Assembly (NCBI RefSeq): GCF_030272615.1
Contig: NC_081411.1
Coordinates: 826,578,397 to 826,642,396 of the forward strand
Direction of reading: 5' to 3'
DNA: 64,000 nucleotides
From: Cryptomeria japonica
Taxonomy: Eukaryota; Streptophyta; Pinopsida; Cupressales; Cupressaceae
Below, in pieces: positions 39,401 to 50,727 of this stretch. How positions within the stretch are numbered: position 1 is the first letter of the stretch; the number at the start of each line of letters is the position of its first letter. The notes under the pieces are model-generated. The model saw nothing but the letters and a program-made list of their open reading frames with translations. It was not told the DNA's origin and ran no database searches. Position numbers and translations under genes: made by a program.

Positions 39401-39760
39401 TAGAAAGATAAATAATATAAAATAAAATAAATTAAATTAAACAATATACTAGTTACAATTAATAAATTACTATTTCAACTACAAATTAAAAAGAAAGATA
39501 AATAATATAAAATAAATTAAATTAAATTAAAGAATATATTAATTACAATTAATAAATTACTATTTCAACTACAAATTAACAAGAAAGATAAATAATATAA
39601 AATAAATTAAATTAAATTAAAGAATATATTAATTACAATTAATAAATTACTATTTCAACTACAAATTAACAAGAAAGATAGATAATATAAAATAAATTAA
39701 ACTAAATTAAAGAATATATTAATTAAAAATTAATAAATTACTATTTCAACTACAAATTAA
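39401..39760. repeat. Tandem repeat, 90-bp unit, four copies
   Basis: Units start (A/T)AGAAAGATA(A/G)ATAATATAA at 39401, 39491, 39581 and 39671 and end ACTACAAATTAA. The middle copies are almost identical and the first is the most diverged. The array stops exactly where the palindrome-bounding hairpin begins (39761). A single diverged copy of the same family lies at about 55365-55485, on the far side of the palindrome. Confidence 0.9.
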
Positions 39761-39890
39761 CTAGCTTATATATATAGAATAAGCTGAGAGGTATCCTTCT
39801 AGAGGCACCTATTTTTTTATTGATTTATCAACATTAAAGTGCAATAGGCGCCTCGAGAAGGATACCTCTCATTAAATATATATAAGCTAG
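39761..39890. repeat. Hairpin element, left end of the large palindrome
   Basis: The 130-bp segment starts CTAGCTTATATATA and ends TATATATAAGCTAG, with inner arms GAGAGGTATCCTTCT and AGAAGGATACCTCTC around an AT-rich loop. Its reverse complement matches 54037-54199, including AATAGGCGCCT and TTTAATGTTGATAAATCAAT. It may be a small MITE-like element. Confidence 0.85.
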
Positions 39891-42670
39891 TAGCAATCAC
39901 AGCATGAATTGAAAGACATGACATAAATTAATTTCAATATATATATTGTTGTATAGTTTAGGATTCTATTTGGTTCAATTCTAGATTTATAATTATAGTT
40001 AGGATTGGAATCAAAATAGTAGGCCTAATTCAATAAGGATTAGGGTTCGTTATGGTTTACTATTAGGGTTAGGATTTGATTTGGTTTCAAATAGTAGGCC
40101 TAATTCAATAAGGAATAGGGTTCATTTTGTCTTGCTATTAGGGATAGGGTTATAGTTGTAGTTACGGTTTACATCATTGTTTAGGTTAGGTTAATGGTCA
40201 AGGTTTGGATTTACATCATGTTTAGTGTTACGGTTAGCATTAAGATTGTGATTAGGCTAGGATTTAGGGTTATGGTTAGATTATGTGTAGGGTTATGGTT
40301 TATATCATAGGGCTATGATTAGGGTTAGGATTATAGTTAGGGTTTACATCATTGTTAGGGTTAGGTTAATGATTAGGGTTTTGATTTACTTCATGATTAA
40401 GATTAGGGATAGGGTTATGATCGTGGTTAGGCTTTGGATTTATCATTATGGTGAGGATTATGTCTAGGGTTAAGGTTAGAGTTAGGATTATAGTTAGGGT
40501 TTACATCATTGTTAGGGTTAGGTTAATGGTTAGGGTTTAGATTTACATCATTATAAGGGTTAAGGTTCTAGTTAGGCTTAATTTTTAGGTATATGGTTAG
40601 GATTATCTCCATGATTAGAGTTTATATCATAAGGTTAGGGTTATGATTGTGGTTAGGGTTAAGGATTAGGTTTAGGATTATAGTTAGGGTTTACATCATT
40701 TTTATGGTTAGGTTAATGGTTAGGGTTTGTATTTACATCATGTTTAGTGTTACAATTAATGTTAAAATTATGGTTAGGCTTAGGATTTAGGGTTATGGTT
40801 AAGATTATATGTAGGGTTACGACCTTTATATCATAGGGCTAGGGTGGTTATGGTTATGGGTTAGGGTTAGGATTATAGGTAGCGTTTACATAATTGTTAG
40901 GGTGAGTTTAATGGTTAGGGCTTGAATTTACATCATGATTAGGGTTAGGGTTAAGATTGTGGTTAGGATTAGGATTTACATTTATGGTTAGTTTTTATGT
41001 TTAGGGTTGTTGTTTATACATCACCGTGTTAGGGTGAGGGTGAGCACAATGGTTAGGGTTATGGTTAAGTTGAAGATTATGGTTAGACTTAACATTTATA
41101 ATTATGGTTAGGGTTATGTCTAGGGTTAGTATTTATATCATAGGATTAGGGTTAGGGTTAGGATTATAGGTAGATTTTACATCATTATTAGGGTTAGGTT
41201 AATGGTTAGAGTAAGGGTTAGGGTTAGGGTTAAGATTGTGTTTAGGCTTAGGATTTATGGTTATGGTTAGGATTATGTGTAGGGTTAGGATGTATATCAT
41301 AGGGTTATACTCAGGGTTAAGGGTTAGGGTTAGGGTTATAGTTATGGTTTGTATCACTTTTAGGGTTAGGTTAATGGTTAGGGTTATGGTTGCAATAAGG
41401 GTTTATATCATTGTTAGAGTTAAGTTAATGGTTAGGCTTAGGATTTTGTATTATTGTTATGATTATTTCTAGGTTCAGGGTTTATATCATGGGATTAGGA
41501 TTAGGGTTAGGATTAGGATTTATGATTATGGTTAGTTTTACATTTAGGGTTAGGGTTTATATCACAACATTAGGGTTAGGGTTATGGTTAAGTTTATGAT
41601 TGTGGTTCAAAGGATTAATATTTAGAATTATGGTAAGGGTTATGTCTATGGTTAGGGTTAGGATTATAGATAGATATTACATCATTCTTAGGTTTACGTT
41701 AATGGTTAGGGTTAGGGTCGGGGTCAAGATTATGTTTAGGCTTATGATTTATGGTTATGCTTAGGATTATGTGTAGGGTTAGGGTTATATTTGTGTTTTG
41801 CATCACTTTTAGGGTTAGGTTAATGGTTAGGGTTTGCATTTACATCATGGTTAGGGTTAAGGCTAGGGTTAGGGTTAAGATTGTGGTTATGCTTAGGATT
41901 AGGATTATGTTTATGGTTTATATCATTGTTAGGGTTAAGTTAATGGGTATAGTTCAGATTTACAACATGGTTAGGTTTTGGCTAATGGTTATGGTTTGCA
42001 TCACTTTTAGGGTTAGGATTGTAGTAAGGGTTTACATCATTGTTAAGGTTAGGTTAATGGTTAGGTTTTGGATTTAGGGCTTAAGGTTAAAGTTAGGGTT
42101 AGGGTTATGATTATTGTTAGGGTCAAGATTTAATGTTATTGTTATGATTATTTATAGGGTTAGGGTTTATATCATGGACTTAGGATTAGGGTTGGGATTA
42201 GGATTTATGATTATGGTTAATTTTATTTTTAGGGGTATGGTTTATATCACAATATTAGGGTTAGGGTTGGGATTATAGCTAGGGTTTACATCATTGTTAA
42301 GGTTAGGCTAATGGTTAGGGTTTAGATTTATATCATGGTTAGGATTAAGGTTAGGGAAAGGGTTAAGATTATCGTTAGGCTTAGGATTTAGGGTCACATT
42401 TAGGATTTTTTCTAGGGTTATAATTTATATTTATTGTTATGGTTATGGTTTGGATTTATATTTATGGTTTACATCACTTTTAGGGTTAGGTTAATGGTTA
42501 GGATTAGGATTGCAGTACGGGTTTACATCATTGTTAGGGTTTGGTTAATGGTTAGGTTTTGGATTTAGGGTTAAGGTTAGGGTTTGGTTTACAATTGTTG
42601 TTAGGATTAGTATTTAGTGTTATTGTTATGATTATTTCCAGGGTTAGGCTTTATATCATGGGATTATGAT
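39891..42670. repeat. Left arm: degenerate telomere-like repeat, GGGTTA strand
   Basis: After about 70 bp of unique sequence the arm is made of GGGTTA-like words mixed with variants such as GGATTTACATCATG. A longer unit recurs, marked by TTTACATCATT-TTAGGGTTAGGTTAATGG at about 40341, 40499, 40689, 40884 and 41171. Its reverse complement is found at about 51145-54036 in matching order. Frames such as 41236-41472 and 41751-42077 (Val/Arg/Met/Ile-rich) are by-products of the repeat and have mirror-image partners in the right arm. Confidence 0.9.
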
Positions 42671-42903
42671 TAGGGATAACACTAATCCTAAGCCTAACCA
42701 TAATCTTAACCTTATCCCTAACCTTAACCCTAACCATGATATAAATTCAAACCCTAACCATTAGCCTAACCCTAACAATGATGTAAACCCTAACTACAAT
42801 CCTAACCCTAATGCTTGAAAACCCTAAATCCAAAACCCTAACTCTAACCCTCTAATATAAAACCCTAAATCCTAACCCCTAACCCTAACTCTAACCTTAA
42901 AAC
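42671..42903. repeat. Start of right arm (CCCTAA strand) before the retrotransposon
   Basis: At about 42670 the polarity switches abruptly from GGGTTA to CCCTAA-like words. This is the centre of the palindrome. The segment runs to the insertion point and resumes at 50728. Confidence 0.85.
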
Positions 42904-44139
42904 TGTAAAGCGGAAAATAATCGAACCCTAGTTGCTCTCCCCTCTTCCAACTCCAAGGAGAGAGAAGGGAGGTTACTAGGGTTGACGGTTTTCACTTAAG
43001 GGAGACTTTACATTCAAAAGAGGGGTTGAAACCCACAAGATCCAATCCCACACAATGCAAGATTGGATTCTAAATGAGTTTCAAGGGTTAAGACAGCAAG
43101 GCTACCCTCTTTTGTAAATAATGTGCATAGAATGATTAAGCTAGGAATGCATAGAAAGTAGGAAAGATTCACTTATAAACTAAGATAGGGATATAGGATG
43201 AAGCTGCGGACCTGGAATTAGCAGTAAAATGTCGATACGGTGCTGTCCTACAAATTTGAGCAAAAGTTGACGGGACGATGGTGCCCGGCATGCACACGGT
43301 CCTCCGAAAAATCCGTGAAATGAAGGGGGATCTGTTCGTCTCTGCACAAGGATTCCAGATCTTTAATTTCAGCCGCGTACCTACAACCTACACACAGAAA
43401 AGCGAAGACGATTGGGGGGTTAGGGATTAGGGGTTTGCCCTTAGGTCAAACCCCGATTTTGGAATTAACCAAGAAATGAGAAATGCTGTAAATGTAAATG
43501 ATTGTAATGTAAAACAAGTACTAGTACCTTGTTGTAAGGATGTTTGTATCCTTATGTGCAAAGGTATATTTGTTGTTGTTTGTTGTATGTTGTATGTCGT
43601 AGTATGTGATCTCCTCTTCAATGGTTGAATCCTTGTCTTGAATGCAACACTTAGCCTTGAATGGAGACTTAGAATGATCAATTACTTGAAGGAATGCTTG
43701 AATGCTTGAATGCTTGAATGTTTGAATGTCGTTTCCACCTTTTTTTTCATCTATCCAAATGAGAGAGGAAAATGTAGTTTATATACTTGTCAATTAGGGC
43801 CGATAGACTGATTTTCCCGACCTTAGGCCGACCAGGAAATGATATTTTCCAATTTGCAAACAAAAAGACCCGGAGCCCCATAGGAGACCGGGCCCAAAAT
43901 AGGGCCAGGGACCAGGGCGCTAGGCACCATGGTCCTGGGGGACCAGGGCACTGGGTGCCCTAGTCCCACCTCCCGAGACAGCAGGGTGCAAGGAGGGATC
44001 AGGCAGGGTGCTGGAAAAAATGCAGTTTTTGGTGTTGTGGACAAGTTTCGGGGTCTCCATTCAGGTTCAGTGTTGCGTCGCCATCGTGAAGACCAAAATG
44101 CGGTCGAAATTGCAAGTGTCACAATTTTAGGATGCTACA
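42904..44139 (-). repeat. 3' LTR of the gag-protease element
   Basis: 1236 bp, TG...CA ends, same length as the 5' LTR. It carries a TATA-like TATATAAA (minus) at 43785-43778 and a GC-rich hairpin region near 43905-43970 with GGACCAGGGC and TGGTCCTGGG words. Frames inside (43427-43681, 43823-44122) have mirror copies in the other LTR and no protein support. Confidence 0.95.
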
Positions 44140-44155
44140 TTTAGCCCCCACTTTA
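44140..44155 (-). other. Polypurine tract of the gag-protease element
   Basis: On the minus strand the sequence reads AAAGTGGGGGCTAAA directly before the 3' LTR start TGTAGC. It is purine-rich and placed as required for plus-strand priming. Confidence 0.7.
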
Positions 44156-44884
44156 GTAGGAGTATAGGCGTATGCTCATACTTCCGGTAAAGTACAAGGA
44201 AACAACATTGAAAGACTTTCACCACGTCAAGGAGGCAAGACACACCAAGCCCCCAGTGGACTAAGGATCTTACGACTTCGATTGACAAAGTAAAAGGGAA
44301 GATCACGAGGGAGAACCATGACTGTCAGTAGTAAGGTTCCCTCACTATGAGTCATGCAAGAAAAATACCAATAAATTTTCAAGGCAAAGCTAAGTTTGCC
44401 AAGAAATTTTCAAGTATCCTGAAGGGATAGACGGGGTGTATGCCCCCCTACGTTAAAGCGATCACACATGCCTCAATGGGGGTGATTGCTTTAACGTAGT
44501 GATACACATAAGAAATGAGAAGGGAAAGGAGCACGTTATCACAAAGATTTAGCCCCCAAGTGTGAGATAAACCCAAGGATAATAGACACAAAACACAAAG
44601 CACGAGGTGACTTCGCTTTCCTCGGGGTCAGTATGCTGTATGATAATTCATGTATATCATATGTATGTATGCATAATTTTTCTTCATTCCCCAATCAAGG
44701 AAGGTCACCTAGAAGAAGGGAACACATGTGTCTTTTGAGTCAACATGAGAGAGACCAAAAGAGATCTCAATGCTTTGCATCGTCCTCAAGTAGACAACAC
44801 TAAGGACAACAAATAGAAGAATGAGAATAACACATAGAAGAAGTAACAAAAGAGAGGAGGAGAGAATCTGCTATGCTAATGTAA

Positions 44885-47800
44885 CTAGCCTAGCACGTCA
44901 TCTACCCCCCGATCTTGCTGATCAATGTGTCGGGAAGGCAGGGAACATGCTAGAGGAGGAAAATCCAACACAGCAGATGGAGCTATCACAAGATCCAAAC
45001 AAGGGCTATGTTCATGTTCCAAGCCACGTTGTTCTTGTCTAGGAGCTAGGATAAGTGCTTTAGAAAATTCGTTAGATAAATGGTTATCAACATCAACAAG
45101 TTCATATTCACTGTCAGAAGCAAGAGGAGTAACATTTTCATCATGAATAACATTTTCATCTATATCATCATCAAGATTTATAAAAATAGGGTCTTTAACT
45201 CGCACAGGATCAAGACCATCATGCATCTTATGTTTAGGAGATTTTGGAGAAAATGGAATAATGCTTGTTGAAGGTGTTTTTGGAGATTGCAAAGTTTGAG
45301 AAGCAGCTGCCTGAGCTCTAAGACGATGCTTTCGTCGGCCTTCACGTGTAGAACGATTTCGTCTAGTCTTAGTAGGGAGTGGAGAAGATTGAGGAGGAGG
45401 AATGTTCTCATCCTTATTACTTGGGTGTTTAGGCTGTGGTCTCTTAGGCTAGATAATAGGAGAAGAGGAAGGTCTCTTCTCTCTATAAAAGGAAGGAGGA
45501 GGAACTGCTCCATATAAAGGAGGAATTTTTGGTTTAGGAAGGAGACCATGTCCATCATGAAGAGGAGGTATAGGTCTGCTTTTAGAAGGTTTATTAGGCA
45601 TAGACATAGTCACATCCATAGGGATGGGTTGAGAATCTTCTTGAGGAAAGACATTAGTTTTATCTTTCAAAGGAAGAACTTCCTTCTCAAGAATGATAGG
45701 AATATCAAGTTTGGGTGTTCTAGGTTCACTTAGAGATAGGATCATATCTGTTTTCCACTTTTGATAAGATTTGAAAAGATGATCACTTCGCGGAGGAAGG
45801 GATTGGAATTGTTTAGGCCAAAAATAATCAATAGGAACACTAGAAGTTCTTTCAGCTGGTTTAAAGAGACTATGATTGATAGTAACAACTTCACCATTAT
45901 GGGGAAATTTCAAACACTTATGAATAGGAGAAGCAATAGCTTTCATGGAAGATAGCCAAGGATAGCCAAGCTTCACACGAAATTGTTCGGATGAATGAAT
46001 AATAGCAAAGTTCACATCAAGGGATTTGTTATGAACTTCAATAGGTAATGTAATAGAACCAATTGCAGGAGAAGAAAATGCATCAAATAATTTCACAACC
46101 ACATCTATTTTGTCATAGATCACTTGATTCAATTGCAAAGTAAAAAGAAATTCTTCAGTAATAACATTAACCATGCACGAAGGATCAATAAGCACTCCAC
46201 GGCAAGGTGTATTCTTGACTTTTGCAACTATGTATAAAGGACCATCAGGTGCCCTAATAGTTTCACTAGAATCAAATGTGATGGAAGGTTCTTTAGGGTT
46301 TTCTTGCTGCTCTACAAAGTTAATCACATTCAGAGTCATAGACACAAGACCATCAGATGAGAAAGAGGAATCATTAGCCTCAATCGCATTAGAGGTATGA
46401 GAAGGTAATGGATCAGTAAAAATCTAAAGATTTTGGTTAGGAGGAGCTACAGATGTGTTGCCTTTATCTTTCACTCCAGAAATATAGATAGTATTATTAT
46501 CAATCAAATCTTGAATTTTACCCTTTAAAGAAAAACATTTTTCAGTATCATGCCCAGGTTGGCGATGAAATTGACAAAAAGCTTTGTTATCAAAATAAGG
46601 TGAATTTATCTTTGCAGGATCTATTTGCCTTATAGGAGGAAGAGTAAGCACATTTTGTTCCAATAACTTATTCTTAATACTATGCAATGATTCATTCAAA
46701 GGAGTATACTTTCTTTCTTTCTTGAAAAACTTAGAAATAGGAGGCACACCTGATGCTGCATTCACATTGTTGTTGATGATGTTTTCGTTGTATTTGATGG
46801 AATCTCTGTTCGGTTTAAACTTCCCAAATGGTTGTTGACTGCTATCACCCTTATCACTCGGAGCCATAGGATGTGATTGTTCTATTTGACTCACAGTCAG
46901 TTGATAATTGTGAAGAGTCGCACACAACTATTGGAAAGAAGTAAACTCAGAAAATAGAAGTTTATCTCGAATATCTTTTTGTAAATTAGAGATAAAGATT
47001 CTTTGAATATCATTGTCAGGCACTGGAAAAGAAATTTGAGCATACAAATGCTTATATCTACCAATGAAATCAGTCACTTTTTCTTTAACACCTTGTTTAC
47101 AATGCATTAAATCAATCAAAGTAACTTTAGGACTTATATTGTTTTGAAATTGTTGAATGAAAGCATTTGCAAGTTGTTCGAAAGAAGTAATAGAATAAGA
47201 AGGCAACGAGCAATACCATTGTAGGGCTTTATCTCTTAATGTTCTAGTAAACAGTTTTGCAAGCAACCTTTGGTCATAAGCAAAATTGGTACATATTGTT
47301 TGAAAAGTCTTAACATGTGTTAGAGGATCACCTTTACCATTATAAAGCTCCAAATGTGGGATTTCAACATGTTTAGGAGGGATAGCTCGAACAATGTCAA
47401 GAGAAAGAGGGCTCGCAACATCAAATGTGGGCACACTAAACTTAGATTGATTCATAGAGGCAATTTGTTGCTGTAAAGAAGAGACAGTTTGTGCAAGATT
47501 GTTAATGGTCGCTTCAGTCGAAGAGTTCATATTAGACGTGTTAGATTGAGATGGAGGTGTTATGTTATTGAAAGAAGGTAAAGAGTAAGGTGGCGGGACA
47601 CTATGATAGTTAGTCATAGGAGAGGATTGGAAAGGAGGAACACTACAAGGAGGAATGGAATGGTTGAATGAATTGCCCCCTTGCGTCATGTTCATTTGTG
47701 GAGATGTAATAGGGACACTCATTGAAGGAATGAATGAAGAAGTTGGATTAAATGAAGGAAGAGGATTAATTGAAGAGGAAGGATTGCCCCCATGACTGGT

Positions 47801-48310
47801 GATCATAGGCGGAATGTCTTGTATAGAAGTAGTCATTATGTTTGATGTAAAGGTAGGTATGTTAGCAATAGGAGTTGTCAAAGGAATAGAATGATTGACT
47901 TGAGTGGGAGGTTGTGTATAACCTAAAGTTTCGGCACAACTCTTCATAGGCATCACATTCGAATCCACAATGTGTGCAATACCACGTAAAATATCAATTC
48001 CATTCTTATCACTTTGAAGCATATGTTTTAGACCCTCAATTAAAGGAAGAGCTTGACTATCGGGGTATTCTTGAGACATCCATTGTCGAAAATCGTCAAA
48101 TTGGTTATCCAATTTCGCAAGTTGTTCTATAGAAACCTCATGGAGAGCTTCTTCATCATTAGGAGGATTAGAGAAATTACCCGTGTCCTCGTTAAAAAGG
48201 CTATTCAAATTAGGTTCCATCTCCTCAGTAATTAAACCTTGGAAAGACTTAATTCTACGGCTTCGTCTAAAGGGAATAGTGTAAGTAGGGCTTATTGTTG
48301 TAAAACTCAT
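44885..48310 (-). pseudogene. Gag-protease polyprotein with three in-frame amber stops
   Basis: One reading frame of about 1141 codons runs from the ATG at 48310 (MSFTTISPTYTIPF) to a TAG at 44885. It is broken only by TAG codons at 46928, 46424 and 45449. The N-terminal third is Pro/Ser/Asn-rich. The capsid domain lies at residues ~330-455 (LYNGKGDPLTHVKTFQ, ALQWYCSLPSYSITSFEQLA, LMHCKQGVKEKVTDFIGRY). A knuckle-like CQFHRQPGHDTEKC is at about residue 590. The protease-like part (VLIDPSCMVNVIT, KLGYPWLSSMKAI) has DPS where DTG/DSG is usual, so activity is doubtful. The C-terminal part is Pro/Lys-rich and then acidic. No pol domain follows in the 745 bp before the 3' LTR. CAG to TAG changes would explain all three stops; a readthrough role is less likely. 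Confidence 0.85.
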
Positions 48311-49470
48311 GCACTAGAGAGGGAGAGAAGATTTTGAATTTAGAGGTAGCAAATTTCAGTAAAATCAACCAATCTCCTAGATTTAGGCTGTTAAATGCAA
48401 TCATAACAATCTCCCGGAATTTCGGGAAAAATGTCAGGGACCGTGGCGCTCGGAGTGCACACGGTCCTCGCAACTCTTTTCGAAATTTGTAGGGATGAAA
48501 GCTATGATGATTTTAAAGCTAATCTGAAAAAATTGAGTGATTTTACGATCTGTAGATAGGCCAAATTAAAGTTGCAATCTCAAAATTGAACCCTACCAAG
48601 ATTGTCGAAAAATGCAAAATTTGTATTTTGAAAAAGAGAGGGAAACTGAAATTTTGTATTTTATGATTTTAGAGGGAATACCAAAAGCAATGCAAGTTTT
48701 GAAAATTAAAAGTTGACTCAATTTCACGCAAAATTCAATTTTGAAAGCAGAAATCAAAGTTGGTGTAATTAAGCACTTAATTTCAAAACTCACAAATTGC
48801 AAGAATTTTGAATAAAGTACTGAAATTTTGAATGAATTCAAACACGCTTTTCAAATTTAAGACAGTAAGAACACAATTTTGACACAAAATTTCAATTTCA
48901 CCAATTTTCGAATAATTAGAAGCCTTAAACCAAGCAATCACAAGACCAACTTTGACTGTAATTTTGAAAGTGTTAGAATTGATAAAATCAGCCAAAATTC
49001 TGGATTTTAGCAGAAAAATACAGTAAGATCTAGCTCCCGAAATTTTAGAAAAAATGTCGGGGACGATGGCACTCGGAGTGCACATGGGCCTCGCAACTTT
49101 TTTCCAAATTTTTAGGGATGAAAGATATTATGATTTTATTGCGGAATCCAAAGTTAAAGCTGATTTGGGGATGTTTTGATCAATGAAATTGTCGGACAAA
49201 GGTTGAATCAAGAGGGTTTCAAAAATTAGGGTTTTGACACTTAACCACTTAATTTTCAAAATTAAAGCACAAATATGAATTGATAATTTGTAATAGAAGA
49301 GTAGATCTGAAACAAGCATTAATAATTAAACATTTCACAAGTTCAATTTTCAAAAAGAAAATTTAGGGTTTTTATGCAATCAACCTCTAAAATTTTGCAA
49401 AAGATCAAACATGGAAATGTAATCAAAGAATCTAATTTTCAGATCTAACCATGAATAATCAGAAAGGATT
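48311..49470 (-). other. 5' leader of the gag-protease element, with duplicated hairpin block
   Basis: This 1.16-kb stretch between primer site and gag start has no gene. A block of about 100 bp is present twice, at 48417-48516 and 49038-49137. Each copy contains a GGAC...GGAGTGCAC...G(G)TCCTCGCAAC-like stem-loop. The short minus frames in it are not supported. Confidence 0.7.
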
Positions 49471-49488
49471 TTCACGTCGGGTTCACCA
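49471..49488 (-). other. Primer-binding site, tRNA-Trp type
   Basis: On the minus strand the sequence is TGGTGAACCCGACGTGAA, three bases from the 5' LTR. It is complementary to the 3' end of plant tRNA-Trp (…TTCACGTCGGGTTCA plus CCA) as I recall it. The 18-nt match to a single tRNA end is strong. Most plant LTR elements use initiator-Met or other tRNAs. Confidence 0.8.
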
Positions 49489-49491
49489 AAA

Positions 49492-50727
49492 TGTAAAGCG
49501 GAAAATAATTGAACCCTAGTTGCTCTCCCCTCTTCCAACTCCAAGGAGAGAGAAGGGAGGTTACTAGGGTTGACGGTTTTCACTTAGGGGAGACTTTACA
49601 TTCAAAAGAGGGGTTGAAACCCACAAGATCCAATCCCACACAATGCAAGATTGGATTCTAAATGAGTTTCAAGGGTTAAGACAGCAAGGCTACCCTCTTT
49701 TGTAAAGAATGTGCATAGAATGATTAAGCTAGGAATGCATAGAAAGTAGGAAAGATTCACTTATAAACTGAGATAGGGATATAGGATGAAGCTGCGGACC
49801 TGGAATTAGCAGTAAAATGTCGATACGGCACTGTCCTGCAAATTTGAGCAAAAGTTGAGGGGACGATGGCGCCCAGCATGCACATGGTCCTCCGAAAAAT
49901 CCGCGAAACGAAGGGGGATCTGTTCGTCTCTGCACAAGGATTCCAGATCTTTAATTTCAGTCGCGTACCTGCAACCTACACACAGAAAAGCGAAGATGAT
50001 TGGGGGGTTAGGGATTAGGGGTTTTCCCTTAGGTCAAAACCCGGTTTTGGAATTAACCAAGAAATGAGAAATGCTGTAAATGTAAATGATTGTAATGTAA
50101 AACAAGTCCTAGTACCTTGTTGTAAGGATATTTGTATCCTTATGTGCGAAGGTATAGATGTTGTTGTTTGTTGTATGTTGTATGTCGTAGTATGTGATCT
50201 CCTCTTCAATGGTTGAATCCTTGTCTTGAATGCAACACTTAGCCTTGAATGGAGACTTAGAATGATCAATTACTTGAAGGAATTCTTGAATGCTTGAATG
50301 CTTGAATGTTTGAATGTCGTTTCCACCTTTTTTTTCATCTATCCAAATGAGAGAGGAAAATGTAGTTTATATACTTGTCAATTAGGGATGATAGACTGAT
50401 TTTCCCGACCTTAGGCTGACCAGGAAATGAAATTTTCCAATTTGCAAACAAAAAGACCCAAAGCCCCATAGGAGACCGGGCCCAAAATAGGGCCAGGGAC
50501 CATGGCACTAGGTGCCATGGTCCTGGGGGACCAGGGCACTGGGCGCCCTGGTCCCACCTCCCAGGACAGCAAGGTGCAAGGAGGGATCAGGCAGGGTGCT
50601 GGAAAAAATGCAGTTTTTGGTGTCGTGGACAAGTTTCGGGGTCTCCATTCAGGTTCAGTGTTGCGTCGCCATCGTGAAGACCAAAATGCGATCGAAATTG
50701 CAAGTGTCGCAATTTTAGGACGCTACA
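49492..50727 (-). repeat. 5' LTR of the gag-protease element
   Basis: 1236 bp, aligned end to end with 42904-44139. It carries a TATA-like TATATAAA (minus) at 50373-50366. Transcription would start roughly 30 bp beyond it and read toward 49492. The hairpin word family GGACGATGGCGCCC...TGCACATGGTCCTC lies at about 49860-49892, inside the part expected in the transcript. Confidence 0.95.
50366..50373 (-). promoter_or_regulatory. TATA box in the 5' LTR of the gag-protease element
   Basis: TATATAAA on the minus strand, conserved at the same place in the other LTR (43785-43778). It is the only good TATA in the LTR. Confidence 0.5.

Larger units (their letters stand above)
42904..50727 (-). mobile_element. 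Gypsy-type LTR element encoding only gag and protease (7824 bp)
   Basis: Two LTRs of exactly 1236 bp (42904-44139 and 49492-50727) start TGTAAAGCGG and end GCTACA. The flanking 5 bp are AAAAC on both sides (42899-42903 and 50728-50732). Primer site and polypurine tract are present for the minus strand. The 5.35-kb interior holds one long gag-protease frame and no reverse transcriptase, RNase H or integrase. The element would therefore depend on enzymes supplied by a relative. By eye the LTRs differ at a few percent of positions, without net length change, so it is younger than most elements here. It is inserted in the right arm of the telomere-like palindrome. Confidence 0.9.

Noticed and set aside
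39401-39760. CRISPR-like array
   Set aside because: Units are contiguous 90-bp tandem repeats without unique spacers, in plant nuclear DNA.
41236-42077. Val/Arg/Met/Ile-rich frames in the telomere-like arms (also 50733-50927, 51782-52159, 52480-52692)
   Set aside because: They are translations of GGGTTA/CCCTAA-like repeats. Their similarity between arms follows from the inverted repeat.
43427-44144. Frames in the LTRs of the gag-protease element (copies at 50015-50269 and 50411-50756)
   Set aside because: They are present twice because the LTR is present twice; Pro/Arg-rich wording derives from the GC-rich hairpin region.
45287-46400. Plus-strand frames opposite the protease region
   Set aside because: They are shadows of the long minus-strand gag-protease frame.
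46928-46930. Programmed readthrough of the TAG after gag
   Set aside because: Two more TAG stops occur later in the same frame, so mutation of CAG explains all with one cause. I keep readthrough only as a test in the findings.
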